From the NCBI RefSeq assembly GCF_963576615.1, contig NC_088709.1, positions 14,142,764-14,206,763 on the forward strand: a stretch of 64,000 bases of DNA, written 5' to 3'. Source of the stretch: Watersipora subatra (taxonomy: Eukaryota > Bryozoa > Gymnolaemata > Cheilostomatida > Watersiporidae). The notes below the pieces were generated by a model. It did no database searches. It was not told the origin of the DNA and saw only the letters and a list, made by a program, of their open reading frames with translations. Below are positions 26,286 to 58,200 of this stretch, piece after piece (position 1 is the first letter of the stretch; each line of letters starts with the position of its first letter). Made by a program: the position numbers and the translations under genes.

Positions 26286-28554
26286 TATCGGTTCAAGCAC
26301 CTGCTGACAACTGCCAGTTTATTAATTACAGCAATTGATGTGTATGTGCTAGAAAAAACTGTCAGATTTCATTTGGGTGAACTGCATCTGGGGGAGACAG
26401 CATGAATGGCTGTTCAATTTTTCCTTGTTATTTTTGCTGACATCTAAAATTATTATGTTAAATGTTTTTTTAAGAAAATATGTTTTTATGCAGTTATGAA
26501 ATCGAATGGATTAGCGCATTAATATAATCATCTATAATCTATTAATTGATCACTGCTGAATACGTACTTGTGCTTTTTTCCCGTTAGGAAATACTGGTGC
26601 TTCCTAACTGTGCTGATAGTGAAATACCCTTATTGTTAAATAGACCAAGCAGACCTCTTATGCACCTCATCCAGTTTTCTCTCGCCATACGTTGCTATTT
26701 TTGACATTGACATAGTGAAAATGTTCTTATAGTAAATGCATGAACTTGTTTATATCTATGCAAAGAGTTATAAGAATTGTAAGAGTTTAGGCGAGCTAGC
26801 CTCAATTTGTAGAACTACCTGCCTACTATATATGATATATATATATAGCCTAATGTGGTGAGTAAACAATACATTACTATATTTCATCTTCTCTCTTGTT
26901 TCCTGAGGTATACCATTCATATAAAAGACAAGGATTAGTACAGCCCTATAAGTTGCTGGTTTTGAATAGATTCGAACTGGGTTTCTATACCCAGTTAGAT
27001 ATAGCTGTATGACTTACTAGTGTTGGGAGCTATGCTAAAGATTGGTGCACGCATAGATATATATACCTATATATATCTATGGTATATATATCTATGGGTG
27101 CACGCCATTCAAGGTTCAAGATAGCTCACCAACTTGAGGCATAGCTAGTTGATCTTCAAACTTAGTGAGCAGTTACGATAAAATCCTGATTCTAAAATAC
27201 TTGTCCAGTATGGCCATTAGGGTATCATTGCCATTCGATCATGCAGATCATACAAAAGTCACACTTCGCAGCCAGAAAAGTTTCATGTGAAAAGCTATTG
27301 AACATGTCAATGCTGCTATTCAACAACCATGTATATAACCGGTGCCTGAAAGGGTGTAACCCCCCATCAGCTATGTATATGGGAGAGCAACATGTTGCCT
27401 TCTAAGCTTGATATGACTATGAAATCACATGATGGACAAGTTGTAAATATTATTCCTACCTTCAAGTGGCTAGTGTGTCACGGCTAGAAAAATATGTATT
27501 TGTTTATCTGTCAGACTTGAAACATTCTAGCAAATGTACTACAGTCCTACCCAGAGTGCCCTTCAGTCCTACCCAGAATGCCCTTTAGTCCTACCCAAAG
27601 TGCCATTTAGTCCTACCCAGAGTGCCCTTCAGTCCTACCCAGAATGCCCTTTAGTCCTACCCAAAGTGCCCTTCAGTCCTACCCAGAGCGCCCTTAGGTC
27701 CTACCCAGAGCGCCCTTAGGTCCTCCCCAGAGTGCCATTTGATCAAATAAAATGTGTTATAGCTTGATGTCATTGAGTGATTTAAACATATTGTGCTAGG
27801 AAGGAATATTAATAGAGTATTGCTCACATATAGGCAGATACATCTACTTATTGAGTTTATCCTACTTGCATTGCTATTTATATACTTATATTAAAAAATC
27901 CCACTTTATCATTATGTCTGTCTGTTAGCCCGCTTAAATGTCATGTGTTTCCACATGTTTTGGCAGACTTTATCCAAACTTCACACTCATACGCTCTGTG
28001 CTTTCCACCAGGTGACTAAAAATATTTGGTTTTAAAACTCCAACTGGTTCCTGTGAACCAGCCACTTAAACACCCACCTGTTGTCTATCAAATTGTCAAG
28101 GAAAAAATCCTGGGCATTATCAGGCTTGCAGATAATAAATTATATACAGTGTTTTGAGAAATTCTTGTGTTATACAAGGATTTGTATATTGAGATTATAC
28201 AAACAGCAAACATTGTTGATAACCTGTTAGTTTGTTGGCTATATTAATCTGTTGTTATAGCAGAGAGTTTATATTACATGTCGTAAACTTGTCCATGCAG
28301 GGAAAAGTGTTAAAACACTTTCAGCCATAAATTTCTATGCAAAACAAACAAAATTTTTCAAATACAAGAAATCAGACAGAAAGACATTTTAATGAAAACA
28401 CGAATGAAAAGAAATCACACATACAGAGCTGATCATACCCGAAAAAGCCACACACTGAAACAAAAAATTGAAGCAAGTGCCACATCAAGGAGTTGTCCCC
28501 ACTTAGCTCAGCCAATTTCAACTAGACTGCAGCCACGTGTTCAACTACACTATT
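26286..28554. other. Intergenic region between convergent ABHD18 and cyclase genes
   Basis: About 2.3 kb between two facing stop codons. It contains a 22-base minisatellite at 27539-27741, a TA-rich hairpin near 27045-27102 (ATAGATATATATACC pairing with GGTATATATATCTAT) and a possible tRNA-like patch near 26965. No further coding exon is supported. The 3' untranslated ends of both genes must lie here, but I cannot place the poly(A) sites. Confidence 0.6.
27539..27741. repeat. 22-bp minisatellite, about 9 copies
   Basis: The unit is AGTCCTACCCAGAGTGCCCT plus two bases. The last copies vary (AGCGCCCTTAGG). It is intergenic between ABHD18 and the cyclase gene. Confidence 0.9.
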
Positions 28555-46939
<18,385 letters not shown>

Positions 46940-47731
46940 CTTCAAGAAAACGCATTTGAGCGCAAGTCTAAGCAACCACCTGCAGCCAAGTGTTAGCTCG
47001 GAGTAAGCGTTTTCAATTTCCAATTAATTGAAGTAGGTGCAACCTAGGATATTTTAAATTTTGTTATAATTGCAGACAATATTAATCTAGACAAGTAAGC
47101 CTGAAATTTACATGAAGGGCTCTCATTGAGTTGGCAAACTCGATTCTGCTTTATGTCTAAACTCAGGACAAAGGCAACTTTAGAATAGTAAATCAGTGTT
47201 GAGAGAAGGAAAGCTTTCTTTAAAATACTAATAACTCATTTCACTTATCATCAACATTTCAGTAAATTGATTTTTGGTCAGCAAAGAATGTCAGCTCATC
47301 TTTAAATACAATAATCATGTGTGAGTAAACTTTGCTAACAGCTCAGGAATGATCGGACTCAGTCTATGTGAAATGTTTTTGTTTGATATCTATATTAATA
47401 AATGTCAATTAGTCATCGTGATCATGTGTGTGCGTTAGTCTGTTTAAACGCTATGCATTTCCACATTTGAGGTGATCACAAGTTTACCTATTTGCTGAGA
47501 CAAGAAACATCAAAACATAGTTGTAAGCAGGCTGTACCTAAGTTTTTTGTGTGACTTGTGTGAACTTCCGCTACATACAGACCTATCAACTGGTCAGACC
47601 AAAAAAAGCGCAGATCTTTCTTATTGAAGGGCTCACAGCTGGTTCTTTTTTATTTCAGCATTATTGCCTGCTCTCTGCTGACACGCTAGGGACATTGTTC
47701 CCATTTTCATTACAACTTTCTTCTGATAACA

Positions 47732-48096
47732 GATCAGCCTTCGTTTCTGGAGATCAGTCTCCGTTTTTGGAGATCAGTCTCCGTTTCTGGAGATCAGTCT
47801 CCATTTCTGGAGATCAGTCTCCGTTTCTGGAGATCAGTCTCCATTTCTGGAGATCAGTCTCCATTTCTGGAGATCAGTCTCAGTTTCTGGAGATCAGTCT
47901 CCGTTTCTGGAGATCAGTCTCAGTTTCTAGAGATCAGTCTCCGTTTCTGGAGATCAGTCTCCGTTTCTGGAGATCAGTCTCAGTTTCTAGAGATCAGTCT
48001 CCGTTTCTGGAGATCAGTCTCCATTTCTGGAGATCAGTCTCCGTTTCTGGAGATCAGTCTCCGTTTCTGGAGATCAGTCTCCGTTTCTGGAGATCT
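47732..48096. repeat. 20-bp minisatellite, 18 copies
   Basis: The unit is GATCAGTCTCCGTTTCTGGA with an exact 20-base period. Three copies make 60 bases, so a frame without stops stays open for over 600 bases; this is a repeat artefact. Upstream of the cyclase gene. Confidence 0.95.
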
Positions 48097-48489
48097 ACAG
48101 AAAGACTATGTGAGTTATCAGAAAGCCCATTTACTATAAATATATGTCCATTCGACAAGCTGACTTGATAATGCAAGGAATTTTATGATATGAAAACTAT
48201 TATGTTAATGTACTTGTATCCACCATTGATTTGACTCAATGACTGGGGACTCCAACGCAGTGAAATCTGCAAGTTGAAACGCACACTCATCATTTTGCAA
48301 ATGTTCCTATTGATGGACACTACACATTGTATACACACCCATTAAAACCAATGAACAGACACATTACATTGGAACTCGTGAGATGGCCAGTGATGAGAGC
48401 CAGTGACTTGACAAGCTGAGGAATGCCAATATTCAAATAACTCTTTAGACTTACATATACGGACTTCAAGTCACTACTTTATGCACAGC

Positions 48490-48529
48490 CCATAGAGTTA
48501 TCTCCCCCCTAAGGGAGATAACTCTATGG
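48490..48529. repeat. Perfect hairpin, 17-base arms
   Basis: CCATAGAGTTATCTCCC at 48490-48506 pairs exactly with GGGAGATAACTCTATGG at 48513-48529, with a 6-base loop. Intergenic. Confidence 0.88.
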
Positions 48530-50997
48530 CACAGCTACAATTTCACTGAACTAACTGAAAAAAGGTTTACATTACATTATAATAATGGAAACAGGTCATA
48601 CTGATCTGATGATCAGTATGAAATAGAAAGTTCAACAGATTTTGGAATGATTAAAAATAAAAAAAATCAGTGCTGACATGTTTCATCAAATCTTCTATTT
48701 CACATGCCCTAATAAGTACATGTAATAGGGCATCTGAGAATCTATCAGTAAACTGCAGCTGCTGCAGAGTTGACATGACGCTCTTCAATCACTGATGCAA
48801 GATGCTTGTGTTTGACCAGAGTTTAGTTACTTCTTTTTCATCTATTCTCAGGTATCCTTTAATAGAGAAAAGGGAGGATCTCCTTGATGATTTGTAATTT
48901 CCTTTCTTTTTTACTAAAATGTCTAGTAGAAACATGAGAGACATGAAAAAGCTGTACGAAGAATTTTAAAAGATGGTGTTAATTTAGTATAAGTTCCTTA
49001 GTTGTGCTGTTGGTAGTTAGTTGGTAAGAAACTGAAAAGGTGATGAGGATGTTACATGTAAAGGCTTTTGTACCAGATCTTGTTTGTATGTTGGAAACAG
49101 TCCCAATAACTTGCTGATATGCACCATTTAGACTTGGGAACTTATCATGATCTTTAAGAATTTCAAAAAGCATGTTTCTATTGGTGCTAGTTTTTCTGTC
49201 TTCTAGAAAATCTAGATTTAATCCTTCTTTAGCTATTATTACTGGAAAATCTCTTCATTTTGCATTTTCAATAAACATGATAGCCTGTGACCAAATTCTT
49301 TCCGGCATATTTATGTGCTTTACTTTGGATCGCAAATTTCCATTGCATATTCCATTAGCGGTCTACATAAGGAGAGGTATGCGCTACATACTTTACTTTA
49401 GATAGCTAGAAATAGTACTACTAATATATACGTATATATGTACATATATATATAAATATATATATAAAAATATATATATACATTAGTAGTACTATATATA
49501 TAAAATAGATATGTATATATAAATATATATATATTTTATATAGAAAGTTCAACAGATTTTGGAATGATTAGAAAAAAAGAAAAATTTACCATCAGTAAAT
49601 ATCATCAGGAAGTATGATATGCTCCCTCACTTCGGTTTGGTTGAGCACTCTGTGAGAGGTGCGGCATTATTAGCCTTTGTGCAAAGCTCATCAATTTTGT
49701 GATTTGAGCACTCTGGTGTCAGCACATTGACTTTCTTAAAGGCTGTGAGGCGACATAGTTGTTTCGTGGCAGGAAGTCAACTCTCATTGGTAATGGGATT
49801 TGTGTCCCTTGCCTAAGCTCTGAGCTGCACTGATGAGGCTTCAATAGCCGAAACAGTACTGTCTGTAGCATGAGTATATATTTTATATATATATAAACAT
49901 ATATATTATATATATAAATATATATATTATATATTTATAAATATATATATATATATTTATAAATATATATATATATATATTTTATATATATATTTTATAT
50001 ATATATACAGTACTACTAAGTTCTATCAATCCACGCATCCCATATGCTTGTTTACACATCGCTTCAATATGCATATCTCTGGTAATATCCCTGATATGAA
50101 ATAATATTAACACCTAAATATTTTATTGCTTCCACATAGCTTAAAGGTTGACTGCGCAGAAAGTAATTGTTAAGCATATTTTGTCCAGGCACTAAGCTAT
50201 AACATGTGCTTTTACAGGATAGAACTGCATCTTACAATTATTTGCTGATGTATCAACTCTATTAAGGCCATCTAAAGTTCTTACAAAGTCTAGAACTAAA
50301 CAAGTGTGTTATAAGCTCTGTATTCAACTGACAAAATGACAAAAAAAAGATAAAACCAGCTAACAGGTCAGTATGCTCAAAAAGCAAAACTGAGAGCCCA
50401 AGTTCGTTTTACTACAATAAGTACAATTTGAAAGCGATTGAGATAGCAAACGAAAGCTTCTAAATTTCCCCGCCTGTTGACTAGCAGTACTTGACGAATC
50501 GTAATACGTATACAACAATATTCATGCGCTTTCGTTTCGATAAATAGATCCCGTAAACTCGCGCAAAAATTGACCCAACAGTGCCGACTTGTCCTTCACC
50601 TTCATTGAATTAGCAAAAGGCAGGGAAAAAGAAAATCCCGTAGACATAAAGGGTACGTCAACTTTCGAGCATGCACAGCGAAGAATGTCGTGCATCAGTT
50701 GTCTTCAAATCTAGATAAAATAAAGAGATAGTAGGCAAGCAAAATGGTAAAATAAACAATATATGAGTGTCCTGCACAAATAATTAACGCCAACAAATCC
50801 TTACGTTTGTGCATGCTGCGTCTTCGACAGAGTTTTGGCTGATCGATAAGCGAACGTCTTGGTCTTGGTCAATCGAACCCTAAGACCTCGATCCCCGAGG
50901 AAAAAAGGGCCATCATGTACATATCTAGATTTAGTTCAAATGTTTTCAATAAAAGTCAAGTAATATTCGAAGTAAAAACGTGACTATAAAAAGTGCG

Positions 50998-52083
50998 TTA
51001 AAAATTTCCTCGTAGGTCGCGAGAAGTTCTCGGTAAAAAACTGTTATGATAAAATGTTTTGCTGGCTGGAACAGCCCTAGGTACGTCATTGGATACCGAT
51101 CTGGTATGATGTGAGTGTGTGTCATTGTGTATATTGTTAAAATTATTGACTAAAGACTCATGCACACCGCTGGAGAGAATTTTTATAAGTAAAACCATTC
51201 GAGCCGACTTCCGTCTGTTCTTAAGCAATTCCAACCCTAATTTGTCTCTGGCCATAGTTACGCTTTCCACCCCTTTAAGATCCGCAATAAAACGCACAGC
51301 GCGCCTCTGGACATTTTCCAGTTGTGTTTCATGTTTTATGAGGTATGGATCCCATACCTCACAAGCGAATTCCAAAACGGGCCTGCACAGACTAAGATAT
51401 GCAATTTTTTTGACGTTTCTGGGTGCTCCGTGTAATACTCTCCTCAACATCCCTAACCTTTGATATGCTCTAGAGGTAATGTCATCTATGTGTATGTCCC
51501 ATTTAAAGTCATTAGAGACATTCACTCCCAAGTATTTAAAAGATTCCACAATCTCCAAGTGTACGCCATAAAGGGTATACGATAAATTAACTTGGTTGAT
51601 TGGTGGCTTCCAGCCAAACAAAACTACCTGGCATTTTTTAACATTAAACTCCATTTTCCATGTGTTAGCCCATCGCTCAAGAGATAAAAGATCTTGCTGA
51701 AATAAAAGCGTATCACTAGGCGTTGTAATTGGACAGTATAAGAGAGCATCATCAGCAAAAAGGCTTATAGAAGAATGTTGAAGAGAACTTCCAATATCAT
51801 TAACATAAACTAAAAACAGTGAGGGGCCCAAAACAGAACCCTGGGGGACTCCGGATGTAACTGCCAAAAAGCTTGAGTTACCTCCTTGGATAACCACTCT
51901 CTGAAATCGATCAAACAAAAAATTTTCTATCCATTTGATTATTGACTTGTCAATTGTAGTACGAAGCAATTTGTCAATTAACAGACCATGGGAGACTTTA
52001 TCAAAAGCCTTGGAAAAATCCAAGACTGCTGCATGTACTGATGTTTCATTACATGATAATGTCGCCACTTGTCTTCGTAAAAT
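50998..52083 (-). mobile_element. 5'-truncated LINE with reverse transcriptase
   Basis: An intact open frame of over 350 residues covers the palm, thumb and C-terminal region of a non-LTR reverse transcriptase: FSKAFDKVSHGLLIDKLL, GVPQGSVLGPSLFLVYVNDI, the catalytic SLFADDALLY, VKKCQVVLFG, ESFKYLGV and FACEVWDPYL, ending RDLRGNF. This motif order fits the jockey/CR1-like group. The endonuclease and the N-terminal RT motifs are missing, the usual result of 5' truncation. It has no internal stop, so it is relatively young. It ends about 195 bases before the DDX43 start codon, in the opposite orientation. Confidence 0.9.
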
Positions 52084-52277
52084 CTTTTTAGCTTAAATAT
52101 AGATTGATGCAGGTAACAGTTGGCAACTTTGCGAAACACACTGATCGGGTATTTTTATACTGAGTCTTTAACCTGTGGTGCTTCGACCTGGAACGCTGCA
52201 GAAAGCTCAGAATTATTTTTCGGCTAGTTGTACAATTTTGTAATTGAGATAAACGGCGACCTGTTGCTTTGTTTGGA

Positions 52278-55200
52278 ATGAGTTTTTCAGTAAGTGAAGA
52301 AAACTGGGACGATACGCCATCAGCAGTGCCAGAGACTTCTTTTGTTCCAAATGGAAACCATGATAGCTTTCAAAAACAAGACCATTATACTAAAGATAGC
52401 TATGACTCGTCAAGAAGCGGCCGCGGTCGAGGCTTTCGAAACCGAAAAGATTTTCAAACTACTAAAAGTCATAGGGACGCATCAAACGACTACACGGAGC
52501 AGGATGAAGATAATTTGACGACGTTAACCATTCCTAAAAGTATGATTGGGAGGCTTATAGGTGAGTACATTAGCTTGCCTGATGCTACACATTTTAAGGT
52601 AAACACGATACCTTGTGATCATTTGTAAGCTATATTAACTACAATTCTATAATAACAGATGAAGTACCTGGTGACTGGAACGGGGCTAATAGTGTACCAG
52701 TTTTACAAAATTCAAGTTAAAGTCCCTGGACCACCCGTAGGTGGAAGTGGAGACCATCAGACTCGTATCAACTAAAATATTCGCATATCTCTGGTTGTTT
52801 TTGGTATAAAGCTCTTGGCTGACCCTGACATTTTGCGCGAATGCCAGACGCTCATCATTAGAACACTGCTCAATAAAATCATTTAGTTTTTAGAAAGAGG
52901 TGTTTTCAGACTGCATTATGTCATGAAAGGTCTTGACCCTCTGAATTTTCCTACGATTCTGTAATAAATCAAGTCTCAACAATTCCTTCTCTTGGGTAAC
53001 ACCCTCCCTCTCTTTCAGACAATTGACAAAACGATCAGCCTTGTTATGTATCATTTCAATCATTGAATAAGAGATTTCAGGCTGGGGTCCCAAACCTCTG
53101 ACGCAAATTCCACTTTTGGTCGACAAAAAGTTTTATATGCCAGCATCTTTATTTCAGGTGGTGCTGTTGTAAAATTACGTCTGAGCATGTCCATAACCTG
53201 CATCGCTTCTGAGTGTTTTTTTTTATAGATGTGCTCACTACAGTTAAAATCACTAGTTGTGAAAACTCCTAAATACTTGATACTATTAAGACAATTTGAA
53301 ACCACATTGTTTATTTTATATTGTACGCTATGAAAATCAACAATTTTTAAAGTTCCCAAAATTGTAACTGAACAGGTTAAGGGTGATAAATCTTTGCCGC
53401 CAAATTACCGACCAATATCTTTGACAACTATCCTTTTAAAGACCACTGAGCTCATTTCTCCACCTGATATTCACGAGTACCTTGACAGAGAGCAACTGCT
53501 TAATTGCTGTCGGTATAGATTTAGGACTCATAAAATGTGTGAGTTGCAGCTGTTGTCTATGGTCTCGGAGTATATTAATAATTTTGATGATAGGATTCAA
53601 ACTGATATGGTTGTATTAGACTTTGCCAAATCCTTTAATATAATCTCCCATAAAAAACTGGCCTATGAGTTTTCTAGGTGTGGGATCTGTCTACATCTGG
53701 TAGAATGGATTTCTAATTGGCTCAGAGGGTGATCACATTTCATGTGTTAATGGTGGCACTTCAGCTTTACATAGGGTAACATCAAGAGTCTCTCAGGGTT
53801 TAGTGCTGGGGCCGCTTTTGTACCTTTTTTACATAAATGACATGTTAGATGTAGTGCAAAACTCAAGGTTGAAGTTTTTTGCTAATTACTCGTTGTTGCT
53901 CCATTCTCTTGAGAGCCCAAAGACAGAAGTCTTGACAGTGTTGCTATGCAACAAGACTTACACAATCTAGTAAAATGGGCCGATGATTGGCAAATGTGTT
54001 CCAACATCAGCAAATGTGAAACTATGTAAATTATTAGATCAGAATGCCTGAAACAACATTACAACTACCATATGCAGGGCACCCAATTATTCTCTGAATG
54101 TTACAATCGGTATTAGACTGTTGTTTAATGAGCATATAGATAATATAGCAAAGAAAGCAAATGGAATATCGCATATATGCTAAAGAGATCATTGAGAAGA
54201 TCTAAGCCTTTGACCGAGAAAATTGCTTTTTTCACCATTTGTATACCCACTTTGGAATACTGTATTGTTTGGTCCCTTTACCTCATTAAAAATATCAAAA
54301 AAACTAGAAAGTATAAATCGAAATGCTTTTCTCTGCAGGTACACAAATAATCTCTCAAAATACTTGGAGATTAGTGACAACATGTCCCATTGGTGCTGGC
54401 CTTTTTCTTTTCTTGGTCATCAGCAGTCTTCCATCGATCGATGGAAGGCTGCTGATGTCGACATTTTAAATAAATTAATTGATGGAAGGATGTTATCCAC
54501 AAAATTAAAAGCATCACATAATACACGATTTGGTGCCACAAGGGAACATACAACAAGATATGTTAACAATAATTTTTTTTTTTATTCAACATTAAACAAC
54601 TTTACGTAATCTTGACCCAAGTGATCTCTTTATATATTTTTTCTTTTGTAAAGTTTCAGTGAAATTTTTGCACTTCACTATAATGCATCTTAGATGCGAA
54701 TGTGATTATTTCGTATAGATACAGATTCCTATTCATAAAGATAGTCTTTAGTGATACAAAGCGTACGCATTTTAAGCTTAAAATAATTTTGTTTTGCAAT
54801 TGAGAAATTATACATTTCATATTATCAATACATTGTGGTCGGGTTTTGATTTTTAAGTTTTAGTGTAGACCGAAACATTTAGTAAATAAGTATGGTATTT
54901 TTAATATGTGGCCACCATTGAATCATCATCACCAGTGGAGTTTAATTCCTTTGTATCCAACACATATGTCTGAATTTTGACCAAAAGTAGTCCTGCTGTT
55001 TTTATGTCTGTTCAAGACATTCATTTGATAAGTTTTCTAGACTACCTATATGTTCAAGGCTGTTTGGTGAGTTTCCTTGAAACAAGCCATTTTGAGACAA
55101 GCTGGTCATTTAGCCAATCCTTTAGATGAATGCTATTAGAAGAGTTAACAGTGTTAACTTTCAAGTTGTTTGTACAAGGTCAAAATCTGGTAATTTTAAT

Positions 55201-58200
55201 TCAAATATCAATAATTATCTGCAATATATTTAAAAGCGACTTTATATGGCCTCCAAGTCACCTTAAATTAAAACAACACATCAGCCTGTTTTATTTTATA
55301 GTATTCTGGCTCAGTATATTTGAGACCAAGTACGGTTTAAATTAGAAGGCCAAGGTTTGCTTAACACGGGCTTATCTTAGATGAGAATACTGTACATGCT
55401 TGTCTTGATATTGGGAATACCCAGTTATCCTAGAGCAAGGGCTACAAACAATACTCGTATATATATTGCAATATATATACAATATACATATATATATGTA
55501 TACATGTATATATATATATCGTATATATATACAATAACTCGTATATATATTGCTTTTTTCCGCGTCTCGACTGCTCTGACTGCACAGAATATTCATTGAT
55601 GATGTTGAGCTAACCTTCATCTGGATATTGCATAACATATGTTTTGGAAGTTGATTACTTGTAAGCAGAGGTTTGAAAATTAACTTCAATAACTTATTAT
55701 TATATGTCCAATTTTCAGTGGATAGCATGCGTGATTAGTTTTCATCCCCAAAAAATGAATGCTAGAATATACTATAAAGGTATATATATAGTACAACCTT
55801 CACTGACTGGCTCCATGCATTTTAAGTCATCACTGCTGATAATGGTAAAATATACGGCTTTGGAATTACAATACCAGATGAAGCTGAATGGTTTGTTAGG
55901 CAGAGGGGGAAGCAGAAAGCGGGAGATGGAGGAGGACTCAGGCGCTAGCATACATATACAGGACACGGACGGAGAGGGACTAGTGAAGATCAGAGGCAGC
56001 GATGAAGCCAAAGATAAAGCCAAGAATCTCATAAATGATATCATTAGGTAACCACGGGTTGGTGTCTATTTTCTATTTAGTTGTTGTTGATTCATTAGCC
56101 TTCTAACTCACAGGTCGCTGTGGTCAAGTAGCAACTCTGGTGTCTGTCCATTGCAGCGATGATAGAGGAAGTCATGGCCGCGGAAGATCAAATAGGGGAC
56201 GAGGTGATGGAAGAAGCTTTGGTGGAGACTTTGGATCCAGTAACTCTTTTAGTTCTAATGGAAGCTTTGGCGGTAGAGGGCGAGGATTCAGTGGAGGTGG
56301 AGAAGGGTCTGGCGGAGGAGGATTTGGTAATAGTGGAGGAGGTTTTGGAGGTAGCGGAGGAGGTTTTGGAGGTAGCGGAGGAAGTTTTGGTGGTAGCGGA
56401 GGAGGATTTGGTGGTAGCGGAGGAGAATTTGGTGGTAGCGGAGGAGGATTTGGTGGTAGCCGAGGAGGATTTGGTGGTAGCGGAGGAGGATTTGGTGGTA
56501 GCGGAGGAGGATTTGGTAGTAGCGGAGGATTTGGAGGACAGTCGGACTCTGTGAAGCCAATTGTTTTTACATCTACAGGAAATTTAGATACCCCTCAAGG
56601 TAGATGGTTATTACAACAATTGCTACTAAAACTGCCTGTTCATTGAATGTTTAAATGTACATTTTACTTGAAAACTGTACTGATCATATTTTAGAGTAAT
56701 AGTGCATAGCATTTTAGAATTAATAACACTATATGAATTAGAATTAATAACACTATATGAATTAGAATTAATAACACTATATGAATTAGAATTAATAACA
56801 CTATATGAATTAGAATTAGTAACACTATTATTTTATAGCCAACATCAAATCCCAAACTTGTCTCATGTGTTTTCATCAACCAGCCTGACAGACTCAAACA
56901 TCGCATTTGTAAGACCTGTAGTTCGAGTCTTGTTTAAGGTATTATAATAAGCTAGGCATGATTTGTCCTTTCTAGACACTTATCAAAGATCTACTATTAG
57001 AGATCTGATCCATATGGGTTCTGTGTAATTTAACTTTTCTATGGTAGCAGCTCACAGGTTCAGCACTTATATCTTCACATCAAACTCTTGCTTTGCATTC
57101 ATTTATTAGAACCACTGAATGTGCCGAGGATCGACTGGGATGCTGTAAATGCTGCTTATGTTAGTGATTACGCGGCCCAATGGAAAGGTAACTGCTATAC
57201 CTTCTGCTAAAGCTTTGACTACACACTGATTCAATGCTTAGCTGATTTGTAACGTAGGCATGTGCTCTGGCTCAACACATCAGTGATTTGCAACATCGGA
57301 TAATAGCAAATTCTGTCAAACCTCTATTTAAACGCCACCCTTTAATTGAATGCCACCTCTATTTGCCCACCACTTTGACATTTTTTGATTTGTACAAACC
57401 CATTATAGAAAGTGATCAGTAGAAAAGTGTTCACAAAGTAGTACTAATAATGACTCGGTTATATCAATCACAATTAATTTTTTTTCATTTTTGCTGGTGT
57501 GGTTGCCATCGGTTTAGTGATGGTGTACCTGAGAAGATCGCTCGTTACAATCGCCAGAACTATACTCAGATTCAAAGTCACCAAGGTCTAAATCTTATCC
57601 ATTGTTTTCAGATTTGTCCATAGTGTGGTTTACAAACTGACCTGAAGACTAAAGCATTTTGATGAATTATGAGAATACACTTCAAGAACACTGTAGAACG
57701 CAATAGCAGCCATTGTTATGGCGTGTTTGACTTTAAAACACTAAAAATGTCTTTAAAAATTAAAATCGTTATGTATGTTTTCAAACTCCAAATCTTCTTG
57801 GTTTTTAATTTAAAACTGAAAGCGAGACCATCGAAATACTTACATACGAAATACCACACTAATATTTTACAGTCAAAGTAGTTCCTTGGTCTGGTACTTC
57901 GACGTATTTGGAAAACAGTATAGAAAAAATGCTCAGGTCGACAGTATTCATGTTGATTCGCCTGAATGAGAGTTTAAAATGTAGGCGACATTAGTATTGC
58001 TTCTCTTGTAAAGATGTCCAATTGATCTTCTCAAAAATCAGACGATCTAGTCAAAAAATACAGTGCTACCCTTTATTTGAACGCCACCTCTAATCAAATG
58101 TCACAATAGGACAAGGGTTGAAACATAGAGCGTCGTGGTGTTCAAATAGTGGTTTGAGGGTAGATTGACTGGGTCAGATAAAGGAATTCTGACATCTGCT

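Larger units (their letters stand above)
46940..50997. other. Intergenic region upstream of the cyclase gene
   Basis: About 4 kb before the LINE. It contains the 20-base array at 47732-48096, a perfect hairpin at 48490-48529 and AT-rich low-complexity blocks at about 49420-49550 and 49875-50010. The phrase AGTTCAACAGATTTTGGAAT occurs twice (about 48628 and 49546). A stretch with TGATGAGGCTTCAATAGCCG near 49835 looks like retroelement 3' DNA. No gene is supported. Confidence 0.55.

Noticed and set aside
47551-48168. Open frame of 205 codons
   Set aside because: Most of it is the 20-base tandem unit, which has no stop in this frame; no homology and no non-repeat domain.
56159-56554. Second long + frame over DDX43 exon 3
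   Set aside because: Shadow of the GGGFGGS minisatellite; the phase-consistent KH/helicase frame is the real one.
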